A model generated the notes under the pieces. The model ran no database searches. It saw only the letters and a program-made list of their open reading frames with translations, and was not told where the DNA came from. Both the position numbers and the translations under genes were made by a program. DNA of 64,000 nt from Lewinellaceae bacterium (GTDB taxonomy: Bacteria; Bacteroidota; Bacteroidia; Chitinophagales; Saprospiraceae). The stretch is from positions 62,001 through 126,000 of the forward strand of contig JACJYD010000007.1 in NCBI GenBank assembly GCA_020636275.1. Direction: 5' to 3'. Shown here piece after piece: positions 17,702 to 26,070 of the stretch. How positions within the stretch are numbered: position 1 is the stretch's first letter; the number at the start of each line of letters is the position of its first letter.

Positions 17702-18730
17702 CTACTCCCATCCCCAGTCCTTTTCTCCGTGAGCTTTAAACGTATCCATCGTTTCCCAGAGAACGTCCTTGAGTTGGTCGAGGCCTTTTTGGGCTACGGC
17801 CGAAATAAAGACCACTGGAAGGTCGTCGGGGAGTCCGGGCTTGATCAGGTCGAGAAGTTCCTGGTCGACGAGGTCGATCTTGGTGATAGCCAGGACGCGG
17901 GGTTTGTGGAGCAATTCGACGTTATACATTTCCAGTTCGTGGAGCAGTATCCTGTACTGTTCCTTGATATCGTCGGCATCACAAGGGATCATGAAGAGGA
18001 GGGTGGCGTTGCGTTCGATGTGTCGCAGGAAGCGGTGGCCCAGGCCTTTACCTTCATGGGCATTTTCGATAATGCCGGGAATATCGGCCATGACGAAGGA
18101 GCGCTCGTCGCGGTAATACACCATGCCGAGGTTGGGTACGATGGTGGTAAAGGGGTAGTCGGCGATCTCGGGTTTGGCTGCGGAGAGCACGGAGAGCAGG
18201 GTGGATTTGCCCGCATTGGGGAAGCCCACGAGGCCGACATCGGCGAGGACTTTGAGTTCGAGTATCTTCCACTCTTCTTTCCCCGGTTCACCGGGTTGGG
18301 CATAGCGGGGCGTCTGCTGGGTTGCCGATTTGAAAAATGCGTTACCCATGCCGCCCCGGCCGCCTTCAACCAGTATTTTTTCTTCGTCGTGTTCCGTGAT
18401 CTCGAAATGGACCTCTCCCGTTTCGGCATCTTTGGCAACGGTGCCCAGGGGCACGTCGAGGATCACATCTTCGCCGTTTCTGCCGGTGCGGTCGGCTGCC
18501 TCGCCATTTCCGCCTTTATCGGCGATGACATGCTTGCGGTATTTGAGAGGAAGGAGGGTCCAGACGTTGCGGTTGCCGCGCAGGATGATATGCCCGCCGC
18601 GGCCGCCGTTTCCTCCGTCGGGGCCGCCTTTCGGATTTTTCCGGTCGCGGTGGAAGTGGATAGATCCCGCCCCGCCGGCGCCGGAGCGACAGCAGATCTT
18701 TACATAATCGACGAAGTTCTGGTCAGCCAT
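17702..18730 (-). CDS. obg: Obg/CgtA GTPase
   Basis: Ribosome-associated GTPase for 50S maturation and stress control, 342 aa. The glycine-rich Obg fold covers the first roughly 158 residues (GGDGGRGG-type runs such as GPDGGNGGRGGHIIL). The G domain follows: G1 GFPNAGKSTLL, G2 with FTTIVPNLG, G3 DIPGIIENA, G4 TKID and G5 ISAVAQKG. The C-terminal OCT domain of some Obg proteins is absent, as is usual in this phylum. It is in line with adk upstream and the kinase-RapZ fusion downstream. Confidence 0.96.
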   Translation of the reverse strand: MADQNFVDYVKICCRSGAGGAGSIHFHRDRKNPKGGPDGGNGGRGGHIILRGNRNVWTLLPLKYRKHVIADKGGNGEAADRTGRNGEDVILDVPLGTVAKDAETGEVHFEITEHDEEKILVEGGRGGMGNAFFKSATQQTPRYAQPGEPGKEEWKILELKVLADVGLVGFPNAGKSTLLSVLSAAKPEIADYPFTTIVPNLGMVYYRDERSFVMADIPGIIENAHEGKGLGHRFLRHIERNATLLFMIPCDADDIKEQYRILLHELEMYNVELLHKPRVLAITKIDLVDQELLDLIKPGLPDDLPVVFISAVAQKGLDQLKDVLWETMDTFKAHGEKDWGWE

Positions 18731-18745
18731 AGGAAATTATGAACA

Positions 18746-18768
18746 GAGGTGCGCCGGAAGCGCACCTC
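18746..18768. terminator. Hairpin between adk and obg
   Basis: A 9-bp stem (GAGGTGCGC / GCGCACCTC) with a 5-nt loop lies between the adk stop and the obg start. There is no long T-run, so it may attenuate or protect mRNA rather than fully terminate. Confidence 0.6.
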
Positions 18769-18773
18769 AATAA

Positions 18774-19346
18774 CTAAAGTTTATCGATCTCAGCGCAGAG
18801 GCGATCGAAGATTTCCTCGATCGATCCGATGCCGTTGATCCGTTTCGTTTTGCCTGTTTGTGCGTAGTAATCGAATACCGGCGCTGTCTCGCGGTTGTAA
18901 ACATCGATCCGGTTGCGAATGATGGACTCGTTGTTGTCGTCGGCACGGCCGGAGGTTTTGCCGCGGTTGAGGATGCGGGCCACGATCTCATCGTCGTCGA
19001 CTTCGAGGGCGATGAGCGCGGCAACTTCCTGGTCTTTTTCGGAGAGCAGGGCGTCGAGCGCTTGGGCCTGTGCCACGGTGCGGGGGAAACCGTCGAAAAT
19101 GAAACCGTTGGCTTCGGGGTGTTTCTCCACTTTATTGCGCAGCATGCCGATGGTTACTTCATCGGGTACCAGTTCTCCTTTTTGCATGTAGCTTTTTGCC
19201 TTTTCGCCCAGTGGGGTGTTGTTGCCCATTTCATACCGGAACAGATCGCCGGTGGAAATGTGGATGATCCCGTATTTTTCTGCGAGTGTGACGGCCTGGG
19301 TTCCTTTTCCGGAACCGGGAGGGCCGAAGAGAATCAGGTTTATCAT
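18774..19346 (-). CDS. adk: Adenylate kinase
   Basis: Interconverts ATP + AMP with 2 ADP. The ATG at 19346 (MINLILFGPPGSGKGTQ) puts the P-loop at residues 8-16; an ORF extension to a TTG 30 bases upstream is not needed. AMP-binding DGFPRTVAQAQALDALL and the short LID (ILNRGKTSGRADDN) mark the short, zinc-less form, with 190 aa in total. It is the first gene of the adk-obg-kinase/RapZ run. Confidence 0.96.
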   Translation of the reverse strand: MINLILFGPPGSGKGTQAVTLAEKYGIIHISTGDLFRYEMGNNTPLGEKAKSYMQKGELVPDEVTIGMLRNKVEKHPEANGFIFDGFPRTVAQAQALDALLSEKDQEVAALIALEVDDDEIVARILNRGKTSGRADDNNESIIRNRIDVYNRETAPVFDYYAQTGKTKRINGIGSIEEIFDRLCAEIDKL

Positions 19347-19427
19347 TTTGTCGGATGCATTTGGTTGAAAATGCAAGATACGGATTAATCGTTTGCAGCG
19401 CGCCGAAGGCGTGTGCCAAATAAAATT

Positions 19428-20054
19428 TTAAGGCCTTATCACCCGGCAAGCGGTGGCATACTTCTCCCTCCAGTAGGAACTTTGATCGATATTGTCGACT
19501 ACCACCCCGCGGCTGGAGGTGCTGTGCACGACGACCAGGCCGTTTTCGTCGTTCGATACGACGAGGGAAACATGGAAGACCGTCCCGTTCTTTTCGCGCC
19601 GGAAGAAGATGAGGTCGCCCGGTTTGGCTTCGGAAACGGGGATCATCTCCCCGTCTTTTTCCTGGTACTTGGAACTGGCGGATAGTTGGATGCCGAATTG
19701 CCCCATGACATAGCCGGTAAAGCCCGAGCAGTCGAATCCTCCGGGGTTCTTTCCCGCTGTTTTATAGCTGGTCCCCACGAATTGCCGGGCGTAGTCCACC
19801 ACATTTTGCCGGAGGGCATCCTCTTTTGCGACCTCTGTTTTTACCTCTGTTATGGGCTCCGTTTTCGGCTCTGCCGGAGGTTCCGCTTTGGGCTGCACGA
19901 CGGGCCGTTCGACCTCGGGCTCGAACAGGATCTCCGGCTCGGGCCCCACCGGACGTTCCCCGGCGGAACTGACCGGTTGAAAGAGGCCGCAGGAGCTGAG
20001 GGAAAAAACCAGGGGAAAAAGCAACAAGATGAGCGACAGGACGTTTCTATTCAT
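19428..20054 (-). CDS. NlpC/P60-family cell-wall peptidase, lipoprotein
   Basis: The 208-aa lipoprotein (LVFSLSSCGLF lipobox) has a short Pro/Glu-rich linker (about 35-75) and a C-terminal NlpC/P60 cysteine peptidase domain. The catalytic Cys is in GGFDCSGFTGYVM, the His in GTVFHVSLVV and the third polar residue probably in HSTSSRG. Such enzymes cut peptide stems of peptidoglycan (gamma-D-Glu-diaminopimelate bonds). The start ATG at 20054 lies only about 10 bases from the first unit of a four-copy repeat array, which therefore forms its upstream region. Confidence 0.93.
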   Translation of the reverse strand: MNRNVLSLILLLFPLVFSLSSCGLFQPVSSAGERPVGPEPEILFEPEVERPVVQPKAEPPAEPKTEPITEVKTEVAKEDALRQNVVDYARQFVGTSYKTAGKNPGGFDCSGFTGYVMGQFGIQLSASSKYQEKDGEMIPVSEAKPGDLIFFRREKNGTVFHVSLVVSNDENGLVVVHSTSSRGVVVDNIDQSSYWREKYATACRVIRP

Positions 20055-20063
20055 ATTTTTAAA

Positions 20064-20334
20064 GGTTAGTTGATAGGGTTATTATCGATTAAAGAGCGGC
20101 AAGCATGCCGCTCTTTGTTTTTAAGGAACTTGGTTAGTTGATAGGGTTATTATCGATTAAAGAGCGGCATGCTTGCCGCTCTTTGTTTTTAGGTAACTTG
20201 GTTAGTTGATAGGGTTATTGTTGAAGAATGAGGGGCATGCAGTCGCTCTTTGTTTTTAGGTAACTTGGTTAGTTGATAGGGTTATTGTCGAAGAATGAGG
20301 GGCATGCAGTCGCTCTTTGTTTTTTGATTAGACC
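20064..20334 (+). repeat. Four tandem 67/68-bp units, each with a hairpin and T-tract
   Basis: Units start at 20064, 20132, 20200 and 20267, each with GGTTAGTTGATAGGGTTATT. Units 1 and 2 carry a strong stem-loop (AAGAGCGGC...GCCGCTCTT) followed by TTGTTTTT; units 3 and 4 have a diverged version (GAGGGGCATGCAGTCGCTCTT) with weaker pairing. The hairpin plus T-tract reads as a plus-strand terminator, yet the neighbouring NlpC gene is minus-strand and begins here, so no ordinary plus-strand gene needs it. The array ends close to MITE-like element B. Confidence 0.85.
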
Positions 20335-20354
20335 CCCCTCTTAAAATTCGAGAT

Positions 20355-20815
20355 AGTTCATGCGAATCAGGAGCTAAATTTCCTCGGCACTCAGGTCTTG
20401 ATGTAGATTTCAGCATGATACCATATGAGCCCCGCTAGGGGCGCACATTTTTTACATGGACTCTACAGGCAGGGCTGTTAAGTTCTAGCTATAGACCGTG
20501 CAAAGCCTGGCTTTTCCCGCGCCAAATAAATTTAGCGCACCATTGGTGTGCCAAAATATTTTGGCACCAACTTCTTACAGGGAAGGTATGGCCTGTAGCT
20601 AATTGTAAAATTGTGTAGACAACGCTGCTTCACTTAGAACTTAACAGCCCTTCCCTACAGGGCTTGATTATTTTTCGTTAATCTACACGGGGTTGACACC
20701 TCGGGCTATAAAGGTTTCGCCCCTCCGGCGCTTTTGCACTTATCACACAAACTTGATCTCCCCCCAAAAGGAGATAGTACGAAAATTTAGCCCCTGATTC
20801 CGATCATTCATGTTT
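20355..20815 (-). mobile_element. MITE-like element B, inverted and longer relative of element A
   Basis: Read on the minus strand it starts with AAACATGAATGATCGGAATC and AGGGGCTAAATTTTCG, and ends with GAGTGCCGAGGAAATTTAGC and TCCTGATTCGCATGA, matching the ends of element A with a few changes. The central roughly 105-bp block (about 20517-20625), including CCAAAATATTTTGGCACC, is nearly identical to A. The DNA between the shared blocks differs and is longer, so the element is mosaic. Its right end carries the stop codon of the neighbouring gene (20808-20810). No transposase is present. Confidence 0.8.
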
Positions 20816-21188
20816 GTTTAATAGCTTTTGCTTCCGACATCAGGGTTCGCAATGTTTGTAGCAACGACTGCTCTTCCTTTAAAATTGTTTTCCGGCTTTT
20901 TTTTGCCGCCTTTCGGGTGTCGACGACTTTAAATGCTTCTTGCCAGCTTAGCCATTGGTGTTCCAGGGCGTCGATCCGGGCGACCAGGGCAATTTCATCT
21001 TCGGAGAGCGCTCGTCCCTGGATATTGATGCGGTTTCGGACCTGTACCAGCGAATCGATCAGGCCGCTCATTTCCCGTTGCCGCTCGGCAATTTGTGTGT
21101 GGGTAGTTTGGAGCTGATCCACGAGCTGGTGGTTGCAGGCGATAGTGATACTGAGGATCAGGGTGGTAAGGATGAGTATGGGTTTCAT
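20808..21188 (-). CDS. Small coiled-coil lipoprotein; 3' end formed by a mobile element
   Basis: The 126-aa protein has a lipoprotein signal (LILSITIAC, Cys18) followed by a heptad-rich helix (VDQLQTTHTQIAERQREMSG ... LEHQWLSWQEAFK) predicted to be a coiled coil; I do not recognise a family. The last two codons and the TGA stop lie inside the terminal repeat of element B, so the element insertion has probably replaced the native C-terminus. Whether the original protein was longer cannot be seen here. Confidence 0.7.
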   Translation of the reverse strand: MKPILILTTLILSITIACNHQLVDQLQTTHTQIAERQREMSGLIDSLVQVRNRINIQGRALSEDEIALVARIDALEHQWLSWQEAFKVVDTRKAAKKSRKTILKEEQSLLQTLRTLMSEAKAIKQT

Positions 21189-21228
21189 AAAAAAGGTTTT
21201 TCCGGGTAAGAAATGTCATTTCTAAAAA

Positions 21229-21336
21229 TCACTGGATCACCACCGGCCACTCTACTTCGATATCGGTCTCTCCGCCGGCTTGGGTAATATCGCCGTAAAA
21301 GTGAACGACAATTTCAATAAATGCCACGCCATTTCA
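21229..21336 (-). pseudogene. Possible C-terminal remnant of a lost gene (about 34 codons)
   Basis: On the minus strand an open stretch reads GVAFIEIVVHFYGDITQAGG then ETDIEVEWPVVIQ and a TGA, a protein-like beta pattern, but it is preceded in frame by a TGA at about 21337-21339 and has no ATG. A GTG at 21327 could begin a 32-residue peptide. The rest of 21189-21442 shows no gene. It is best read as a gene fragment left by rearrangement next to the mobile element; a true small protein is less likely. Confidence 0.35.
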
Positions 21337-21442
21337 GATAGTGAACAAACCTTGTTAGCAAGAGGTTAAAATATTAACGGATAATTGGAAGAAGAGAATA
21401 GGCGAAAGATGGTCATCGTTCGAACCTCAAAAACGAACAAAT

Positions 21443-22093
21443 ATGAAAACGAAACTCTTTTTTTCCATCTGTGCAGCTTTTTTCCTGATCTGGCAAACCG
21501 CCGAGGGCCAGGGTTACTACAACAGTAAATCGGAAGATTATCCGAAGAATGAAGTCCACCTGGAATATGGGGTAGTTACAACCCAAAGTGTGGCTATTCG
21601 GGGCCGGCAATTGCTCAGCGATATCTCTTCGGCTTTTTTAAATGCATTTATACAGGAACTGGGTTACGAGGGCATCAAATATACCCGCGATTTCCGGGGT
21701 ACCCGGGGCGCCGTCGGGCTGGGATACTCCCGGTATCTTTCCCCGCGTTGGACGGTAGGCGCAACCGTCAATTACCACGGATTCAACACCGCTATTAATT
21801 TTGATAACGGCGACCAGGCTTTTATCAAGGACCGCTTTTACACTTTCCTGCTCGATACGGACTACCGGTGGGTCAATCAGCCGGGCGTTCAATTATATTC
21901 CGGGCTCTGCCTGGGGGCTACCTATTGGGAGTATTTCTACGAAAAACCGAGTTTAACGGTTAGCAATCATACCTTTTTCAATATGCAGGTAACGCCGATA
22001 GGTATCCGCGTCGGCAACCAGATCGGCGGCTTTTTCGAGCTCGGTCTGGGCTCGAACGGTCTAATTGTCGCGGGGATCTCCGGCAAGTTTTAA
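21443..22093 (+). CDS. Predicted outer-membrane beta-barrel protein, 216 aa
   Basis: A signal peptide (MKTKLFFSICAAFFLIW, cleavage near EGQG) is followed by alternating amphipathic strands with aromatic girdle residues (GLGYSRYLSPRWTVGATVNY, YTFLLDTDYRWV, GIRVGNQIGGFFELGLGSNG) and a final ISGKF ending in Phe, the pattern of small OmpW/OmpA-like barrels. No specific family is recognised. The start is ATG at 21443. It is convergent with the tricorn gene and shares a terminator with it. Confidence 0.8.
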   Translation: MKTKLFFSICAAFFLIWQTAEGQGYYNSKSEDYPKNEVHLEYGVVTTQSVAIRGRQLLSDISSAFLNAFIQELGYEGIKYTRDFRGTRGAVGLGYSRYLSPRWTVGATVNYHGFNTAINFDNGDQAFIKDRFYTFLLDTDYRWVNQPGVQLYSGLCLGATYWEYFYEKPSLTVSNHTFFNMQVTPIGIRVGNQIGGFFELGLGSNGLIVAGISGKF

Positions 22094-22128
22094 ATAAATA
22101 AGGGGGGCGCCGCCCCCCTTATTTATTT
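22092..22128. terminator. Long bidirectional terminator
   Basis: An almost perfect 37-bp palindrome (AAATAAATAAGGGGGG... mirrored) overlaps the stop codon of the plus-strand barrel gene and the last codons of the tricorn gene. Confidence 0.88.
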
Positions 22129-25100
22129 GATTTGGTCCAAAAGCACTTCTACAGCTTTCCTCAATTGTTCGTCTTCCCCCCGGGCTTTACTGTCGGGACT
22201 GTTCTTCAACACGTAGTCGGGTACGGCAGGGCCGTTTTCCATATTTTCGCCGGTGGCTTTGACATACCAGCCCCGGAAGGGCATGCGTACGTAGGATCCA
22301 TCGATGAGTCCCTGAGCGCCGGTGGAGATCACGGCGCCGAAGGTCGGAGTGCCCACGAGCTTGCCGATTCCCAGCGTCTTGAAGGCATGGGAGAAGATCT
22401 CGGCGTTGGAGTAGCTGGACTCGTTGCACAAGGCCACGGAGGGCTTTGTCCATGCGGACAGCGGTAGCCGTTCGCCGTATGGGTAGTAGTCTTTGAACCG
22501 GTCGTGCTCCTTGTTGAGGTTATCCGCAGCGCCTCTGGGGATGGTATAGGAGTGCTGCCGCACACTGAGCACCGCCATAAGCATGTCGGTCGTCCACCCT
22601 CCGCCGTTGTAGCGCACGTCGATGACGATGCCTTCCTTGCCGTCCCCGGCAGCCATGAGCTCGCGCTCGAAGCGCTCGAAGGAGGGCCAGTCCATTCCCT
22701 GGATATGGATATAGCCCAAACGGCCGTTGGAATATTTCTCGGTCAGCTGCTTGCAACGTTCGACCCAGTTTTCGTACAAAAGGTTGTTGATCGATGAAAT
22801 GGGACGCATGGGAATTTCCCGGATCGAGTCATCTGCACTTCTCACTTCCAACAGGATGCGCTGGTTGGCCGTGTTGTTCAAAAGGCTGAAAAAGTTGACA
22901 TCGCCGCTGACCGGCTCGCCGTTTACAGCTCGGATGATCATGCCCGTCTCCAGCTTACTGTCGCTTTTGCCTGCCGGACTCTCGGGAATGATCCGCAGGA
23001 TCTCCACGCCGTCTTTGACGGGTTTCACCTCGATGCCGAGGTCTCCGGTCTGGTCGCGCTGGGTCGATTCGGGAGTAGGACCGCGGAAACCCATGTGGCT
23101 GGCATCCAGTTGGCCTAACATTTCATTGAACATATCCTGAAAATCCTGGGTCGTAGAAGCGGACAGGGCGTAGACTTCGTAGCGTTTGCGCAGCGATTCC
23201 CAGTCGCGGCCGTGGAATTTCGGGTCGTAAAATCCGTCGCGGAGGCTGCGCCAGCCTTCGGCGAACATTTGTTTGAGCTCCTCAGGATGGTCGATCTTCA
23301 TTTTGGCCTGGAAGGGAATGGTCTCCTGCTTGTTGCCGTCGACGATCAGCTTGCTGAGTTGGCCGCCGTTTTGGAGGAAATAGATATTTTTCCCACTCTT
23401 GTCGAGTTCCAGGCCTCTGCCTCTGAACTTTTCGGAGAGGCGTTTGAGTTCGGAGCCGTCCCATTGCGCACTCATGAGATCGGGGTCGCCCGTCGATCCG
23501 GTTCGTCCGAACCCATTGGTGGTGAAATAGAAGGTCTGGCCATCCTTGGAAATGACGAGGTTATCTTCGTTGCCCGCCAGGTGGGTCACTTGCTCGAGCC
23601 GTTCGTAAATATCCTTCAGATCGATCTCTACGAGGGGGGTGTCCTCTCCGTCTCCATTCTTTTCATCTTTCCCGTTTTTCTTTTCCGGTTTATCCTCCTT
23701 TTCCTCGTCCCAATCCGGCTTGGTCTTTTCCCAATCCGATTTTTTCAGCCAGGCAAACCACACGTCGTAGTCGCCGTTGTTGCGCAGGGAGAGGAATCCC
23801 AGTTTGCTACCATCCGGGCTCCAGACGGGGGAGACATCCGAACGGGGGTGCATGCTGACGTTGACCGGCCCGATGCTGTTGTCTGCGGCGTGGATGTAGA
23901 TCTCCTCGTTGAAATTGAGGTCGTCGAGCGCATAAGCCAGCCAACGGCTGTCGGGGCTCCATGCGATCCCCGAGGGGGTGGCCCAGCCGTCGAGCAGTTT
24001 GACCGCATTGGTCATGGCGCCGGACGAGTCGATATCCCAGACCGTTAGTTCTCCGCGACCGCGGAGCACGGCGATCTTTTTCCGGTTGGGGGCGATCACC
24101 AGGAGGCTTTCGTCTTCCGGAGTATTGGTCAATTGCACGGTCTCCAGTTTGAGGGTGCGATAAAGGGAAGACTGTTCGGGATCGGCCGAGCGGGCCAGGT
24201 AGATCTCAAAATTGCCCGTGCGGTCGGAACGGAAGAGCATGGTCGAATCGTCGAGCCATTGAATGGTTTGATCCCGGTAAGGGTGGTTGGTGATCGCAGC
24301 GGTGCGTTTGGATTCCTTGTCGTTGAGGGTGACAAAGATCTCCCCCCGCACGGAGAAGGCGATGAGTTTTCCATTGGGGGAGAGGGCGAATTCGGTTGCA
24401 GAGCCGCTTTGGGTAGTGGTTTCCACCGCGTCGAAATGCGAATCGGTGCTCACCTGCACATCTACGACCTTCGGTTTGCCGTCGGCAGGCATCAGGTAGA
24501 TGCGATTGCCTTTTTCAAAAACGATGGTCTTGCCGTCGGCGCTCACGTCAAAATTCCGGATGCCCTCATCGGTATAGGAGGTCAGTTGGAGCGGTTTCCC
24601 TTCCGGCTTCCCGGCGGCGTTGAGGAACTGGGTATACAGGTTGTATCGCCCCTTTTCGGCGCTGAGATAGTAGAGCTGGTTGGCTCCTCCCCAATCGGGC
24701 AGGATATCCATGCCTTTGAAGGTGGTGATCTGGGTGTAGGTATTGTTTTTCTTGTCGAAGATCCAGATATCGTGGCTGGCCGGACCCATGTATGGTTCGC
24801 GATCGATCGGACTGGAACCGTCCATGTAGGCGATAAAGCGTCCGTCGGGCGAGGGGGCCGGGTAATGGCCGAGGGCATCCATTACCCGGTAGGGGGTTCC
24901 ACCGGAGGCGTCAATCTGGTAGACCTCCGGCACGCGCTCCAATTCCCGGAAGTAGCGTGCGGTTGAGAAAAGGATAGTTCCGTCTGGGCCCCATTTCGGG
25001 TTGCCGTCGCCGGCGGAGTGGTAGGTCAGGCGCACGGGATTGCCGCCCTGGGCATCGATGAGGAAGAGGTCGTTGTTCCCAAAGCGATTGCCCTGGAAGA

Positions 25101-25338
25101 CGATAGACTTTCCATCGGGGCTCCATTGCGGTTGCTCTTCATAGGCTTCGTGCACCGTGAGGCGCCGTGCAAGGCCACCTTCGGCCGGCATAGTCCAGAT
25201 ATCCCCTTCATAGGAAAAGGCGATCTGTTTTCCATCCGGGCTGAGAGCGGGGAAGCGGACGAAGGGGATATTACCTTCCTGCGCGGAGAGGTGGTTGGCA
25301 AGAAGCAATAGAGCGATGAACAGTCGATATTGGATCAT
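22123..25338 (-). CDS. Tricorn-protease-like S41 serine peptidase
   Basis: The ATG at 25338 starts a signal peptide (MIQYRLFIALLLLANHLSAQ), so the protein is periplasmic or secreted; the longer ORF begins at a GTG inside a repeat and is rejected. It has 1071 aa. Two WD40/PD40-type propellers cover about residues 25-680 (repeats such as FPALSPDGKQIAF and PQWSPDGKSIVF), with a Lys/Glu-rich insertion near 565. A tricorn C1/PDZ/S41 core follows, with His748 in DASHMGF and the nucleophile Ser977 in NESSYSNAEIF, matching tricorn's catalytic layout. It probably degrades peptides; next in the window is a peptide transporter gene. Confidence 0.93.
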   Translation of the reverse strand: MIQYRLFIALLLLANHLSAQEGNIPFVRFPALSPDGKQIAFSYEGDIWTMPAEGGLARRLTVHEAYEEQPQWSPDGKSIVFQGNRFGNNDLFLIDAQGGNPVRLTYHSAGDGNPKWGPDGTILFSTARYFRELERVPEVYQIDASGGTPYRVMDALGHYPAPSPDGRFIAYMDGSSPIDREPYMGPASHDIWIFDKKNNTYTQITTFKGMDILPDWGGANQLYYLSAEKGRYNLYTQFLNAAGKPEGKPLQLTSYTDEGIRNFDVSADGKTIVFEKGNRIYLMPADGKPKVVDVQVSTDSHFDAVETTTQSGSATEFALSPNGKLIAFSVRGEIFVTLNDKESKRTAAITNHPYRDQTIQWLDDSTMLFRSDRTGNFEIYLARSADPEQSSLYRTLKLETVQLTNTPEDESLLVIAPNRKKIAVLRGRGELTVWDIDSSGAMTNAVKLLDGWATPSGIAWSPDSRWLAYALDDLNFNEEIYIHAADNSIGPVNVSMHPRSDVSPVWSPDGSKLGFLSLRNNGDYDVWFAWLKKSDWEKTKPDWDEEKEDKPEKKNGKDEKNGDGEDTPLVEIDLKDIYERLEQVTHLAGNEDNLVISKDGQTFYFTTNGFGRTGSTGDPDLMSAQWDGSELKRLSEKFRGRGLELDKSGKNIYFLQNGGQLSKLIVDGNKQETIPFQAKMKIDHPEELKQMFAEGWRSLRDGFYDPKFHGRDWESLRKRYEVYALSASTTQDFQDMFNEMLGQLDASHMGFRGPTPESTQRDQTGDLGIEVKPVKDGVEILRIIPESPAGKSDSKLETGMIIRAVNGEPVSGDVNFFSLLNNTANQRILLEVRSADDSIREIPMRPISSINNLLYENWVERCKQLTEKYSNGRLGYIHIQGMDWPSFERFERELMAAGDGKEGIVIDVRYNGGGWTTDMLMAVLSVRQHSYTIPRGAADNLNKEHDRFKDYYPYGERLPLSAWTKPSVALCNESSYSNAEIFSHAFKTLGIGKLVGTPTFGAVISTGAQGLIDGSYVRMPFRGWYVKATGENMENGPAVPDYVLKNSPDSKARGEDEQLRKAVEVLLDQIK

Positions 25339-25390
25339 CGTAAAAGGATATTGGTTCGTGGGGCCAATATCGGGATTTTTCCCAAGTTTG

Positions 25391-25428
25391 CTTAGTGACC
25401 GGGTCACTAAGTCGCCCGGTCACTACGG
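25391..25428 (-). repeat. REP-like hairpin element
   Basis: An 11-bp perfect stem (TAGTGACCGGG / CCCGGTCACTA) flanks a loop with CTAAGT. It begins directly after the stop of the barrel gene at 25429. The same consensus recurs three times at 32928-33159 and once at 48375-48409, each time at a stop codon. Confidence 0.75.
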
Positions 25429-25968
25429 TTAAAAGCGTTTCCCGAGACCCAACGCGATCGTCCAGGTATCGTTGGCTTCGAAGCGGGTATCGTAGAAAAG
25501 CGAGGGCGAAAGATCCCAGTGGTGTCCGAATTCGATCTCGTATTCCACTCCGGCGCGGACCAGGAAGAAATTCTCGGTTTTTTCAAATTCATATCCGGGA
25601 CCCACCTGCACGACCAGTCCTTTCCAGGGTTTGAAAATGGCGTCGAGCGTAAAGACCAGCGGGAATTCCCGTTCGAGTTCCATTCCATCCAGATGCTCGA
25701 TGAGGAAGCTCTGGAGTTCCACATCGTTGTGCAGCCCGATGGCCCAGGATTCGTTGAACCAATATTCGAGGTCGAGACCCCAGGACGGGATAAAAAGATG
25801 CGATTCGGTGGCGCTGGCCGGTACATATGTGTGGCCGATCAACACCGCGGCCCGTAAGTGCGGGAAATTCATTTCCTGCTCTTCTGCGGGTTCCAGGGCT
25901 GCATGCTGTCCGAATGCGGTGAAACAAAGGGAGACTAGTCCGAGTACAAGGAGGGGAAATCGCTTCAT
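25429..25968 (-). CDS. Predicted outer-membrane beta-barrel protein, 179 aa
   Basis: A signal peptide (MKRFPLLVLGLVSLCFTAFG) is followed by a short His/Glu-rich segment and about eight amphipathic strands (DLEYWFNESWAIGLHNDVEL, VVQVGPGYEFEKTENFFLVR), finishing with WTIALGLGKRF and a terminal Phe, a typical barrel end signal. No family assignment. It is upstream of the tricorn gene on the same strand, with the REP-like hairpin between them. Confidence 0.78.
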   Translation of the reverse strand: MKRFPLLVLGLVSLCFTAFGQHAALEPAEEQEMNFPHLRAAVLIGHTYVPASATESHLFIPSWGLDLEYWFNESWAIGLHNDVELQSFLIEHLDGMELEREFPLVFTLDAIFKPWKGLVVQVGPGYEFEKTENFFLVRAGVEYEIEFGHHWDLSPSLFYDTRFEANDTWTIALGLGKRF

Positions 25969-26070
25969 GGTCTTATTTTTTTTTGCAAAACTAGGCCCGG
26001 AGGTTTTTTTGCCAGATGATTTTTGTCAGGGGCATTTTTTTTACCTTTAAAAATAAAAATCGACCCAAAT

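Noticed and set aside
20064..20334. CRISPR array
   Set aside because: Units are full-length tandem copies with no unique spacers, and no cas gene is near.
25339..25407. Extended N-terminus of the tricorn gene from GTG 25407
   Set aside because: The extension lies largely in a REP-like hairpin and would bury the signal peptide; ATG 25338 gives the expected N-terminus.
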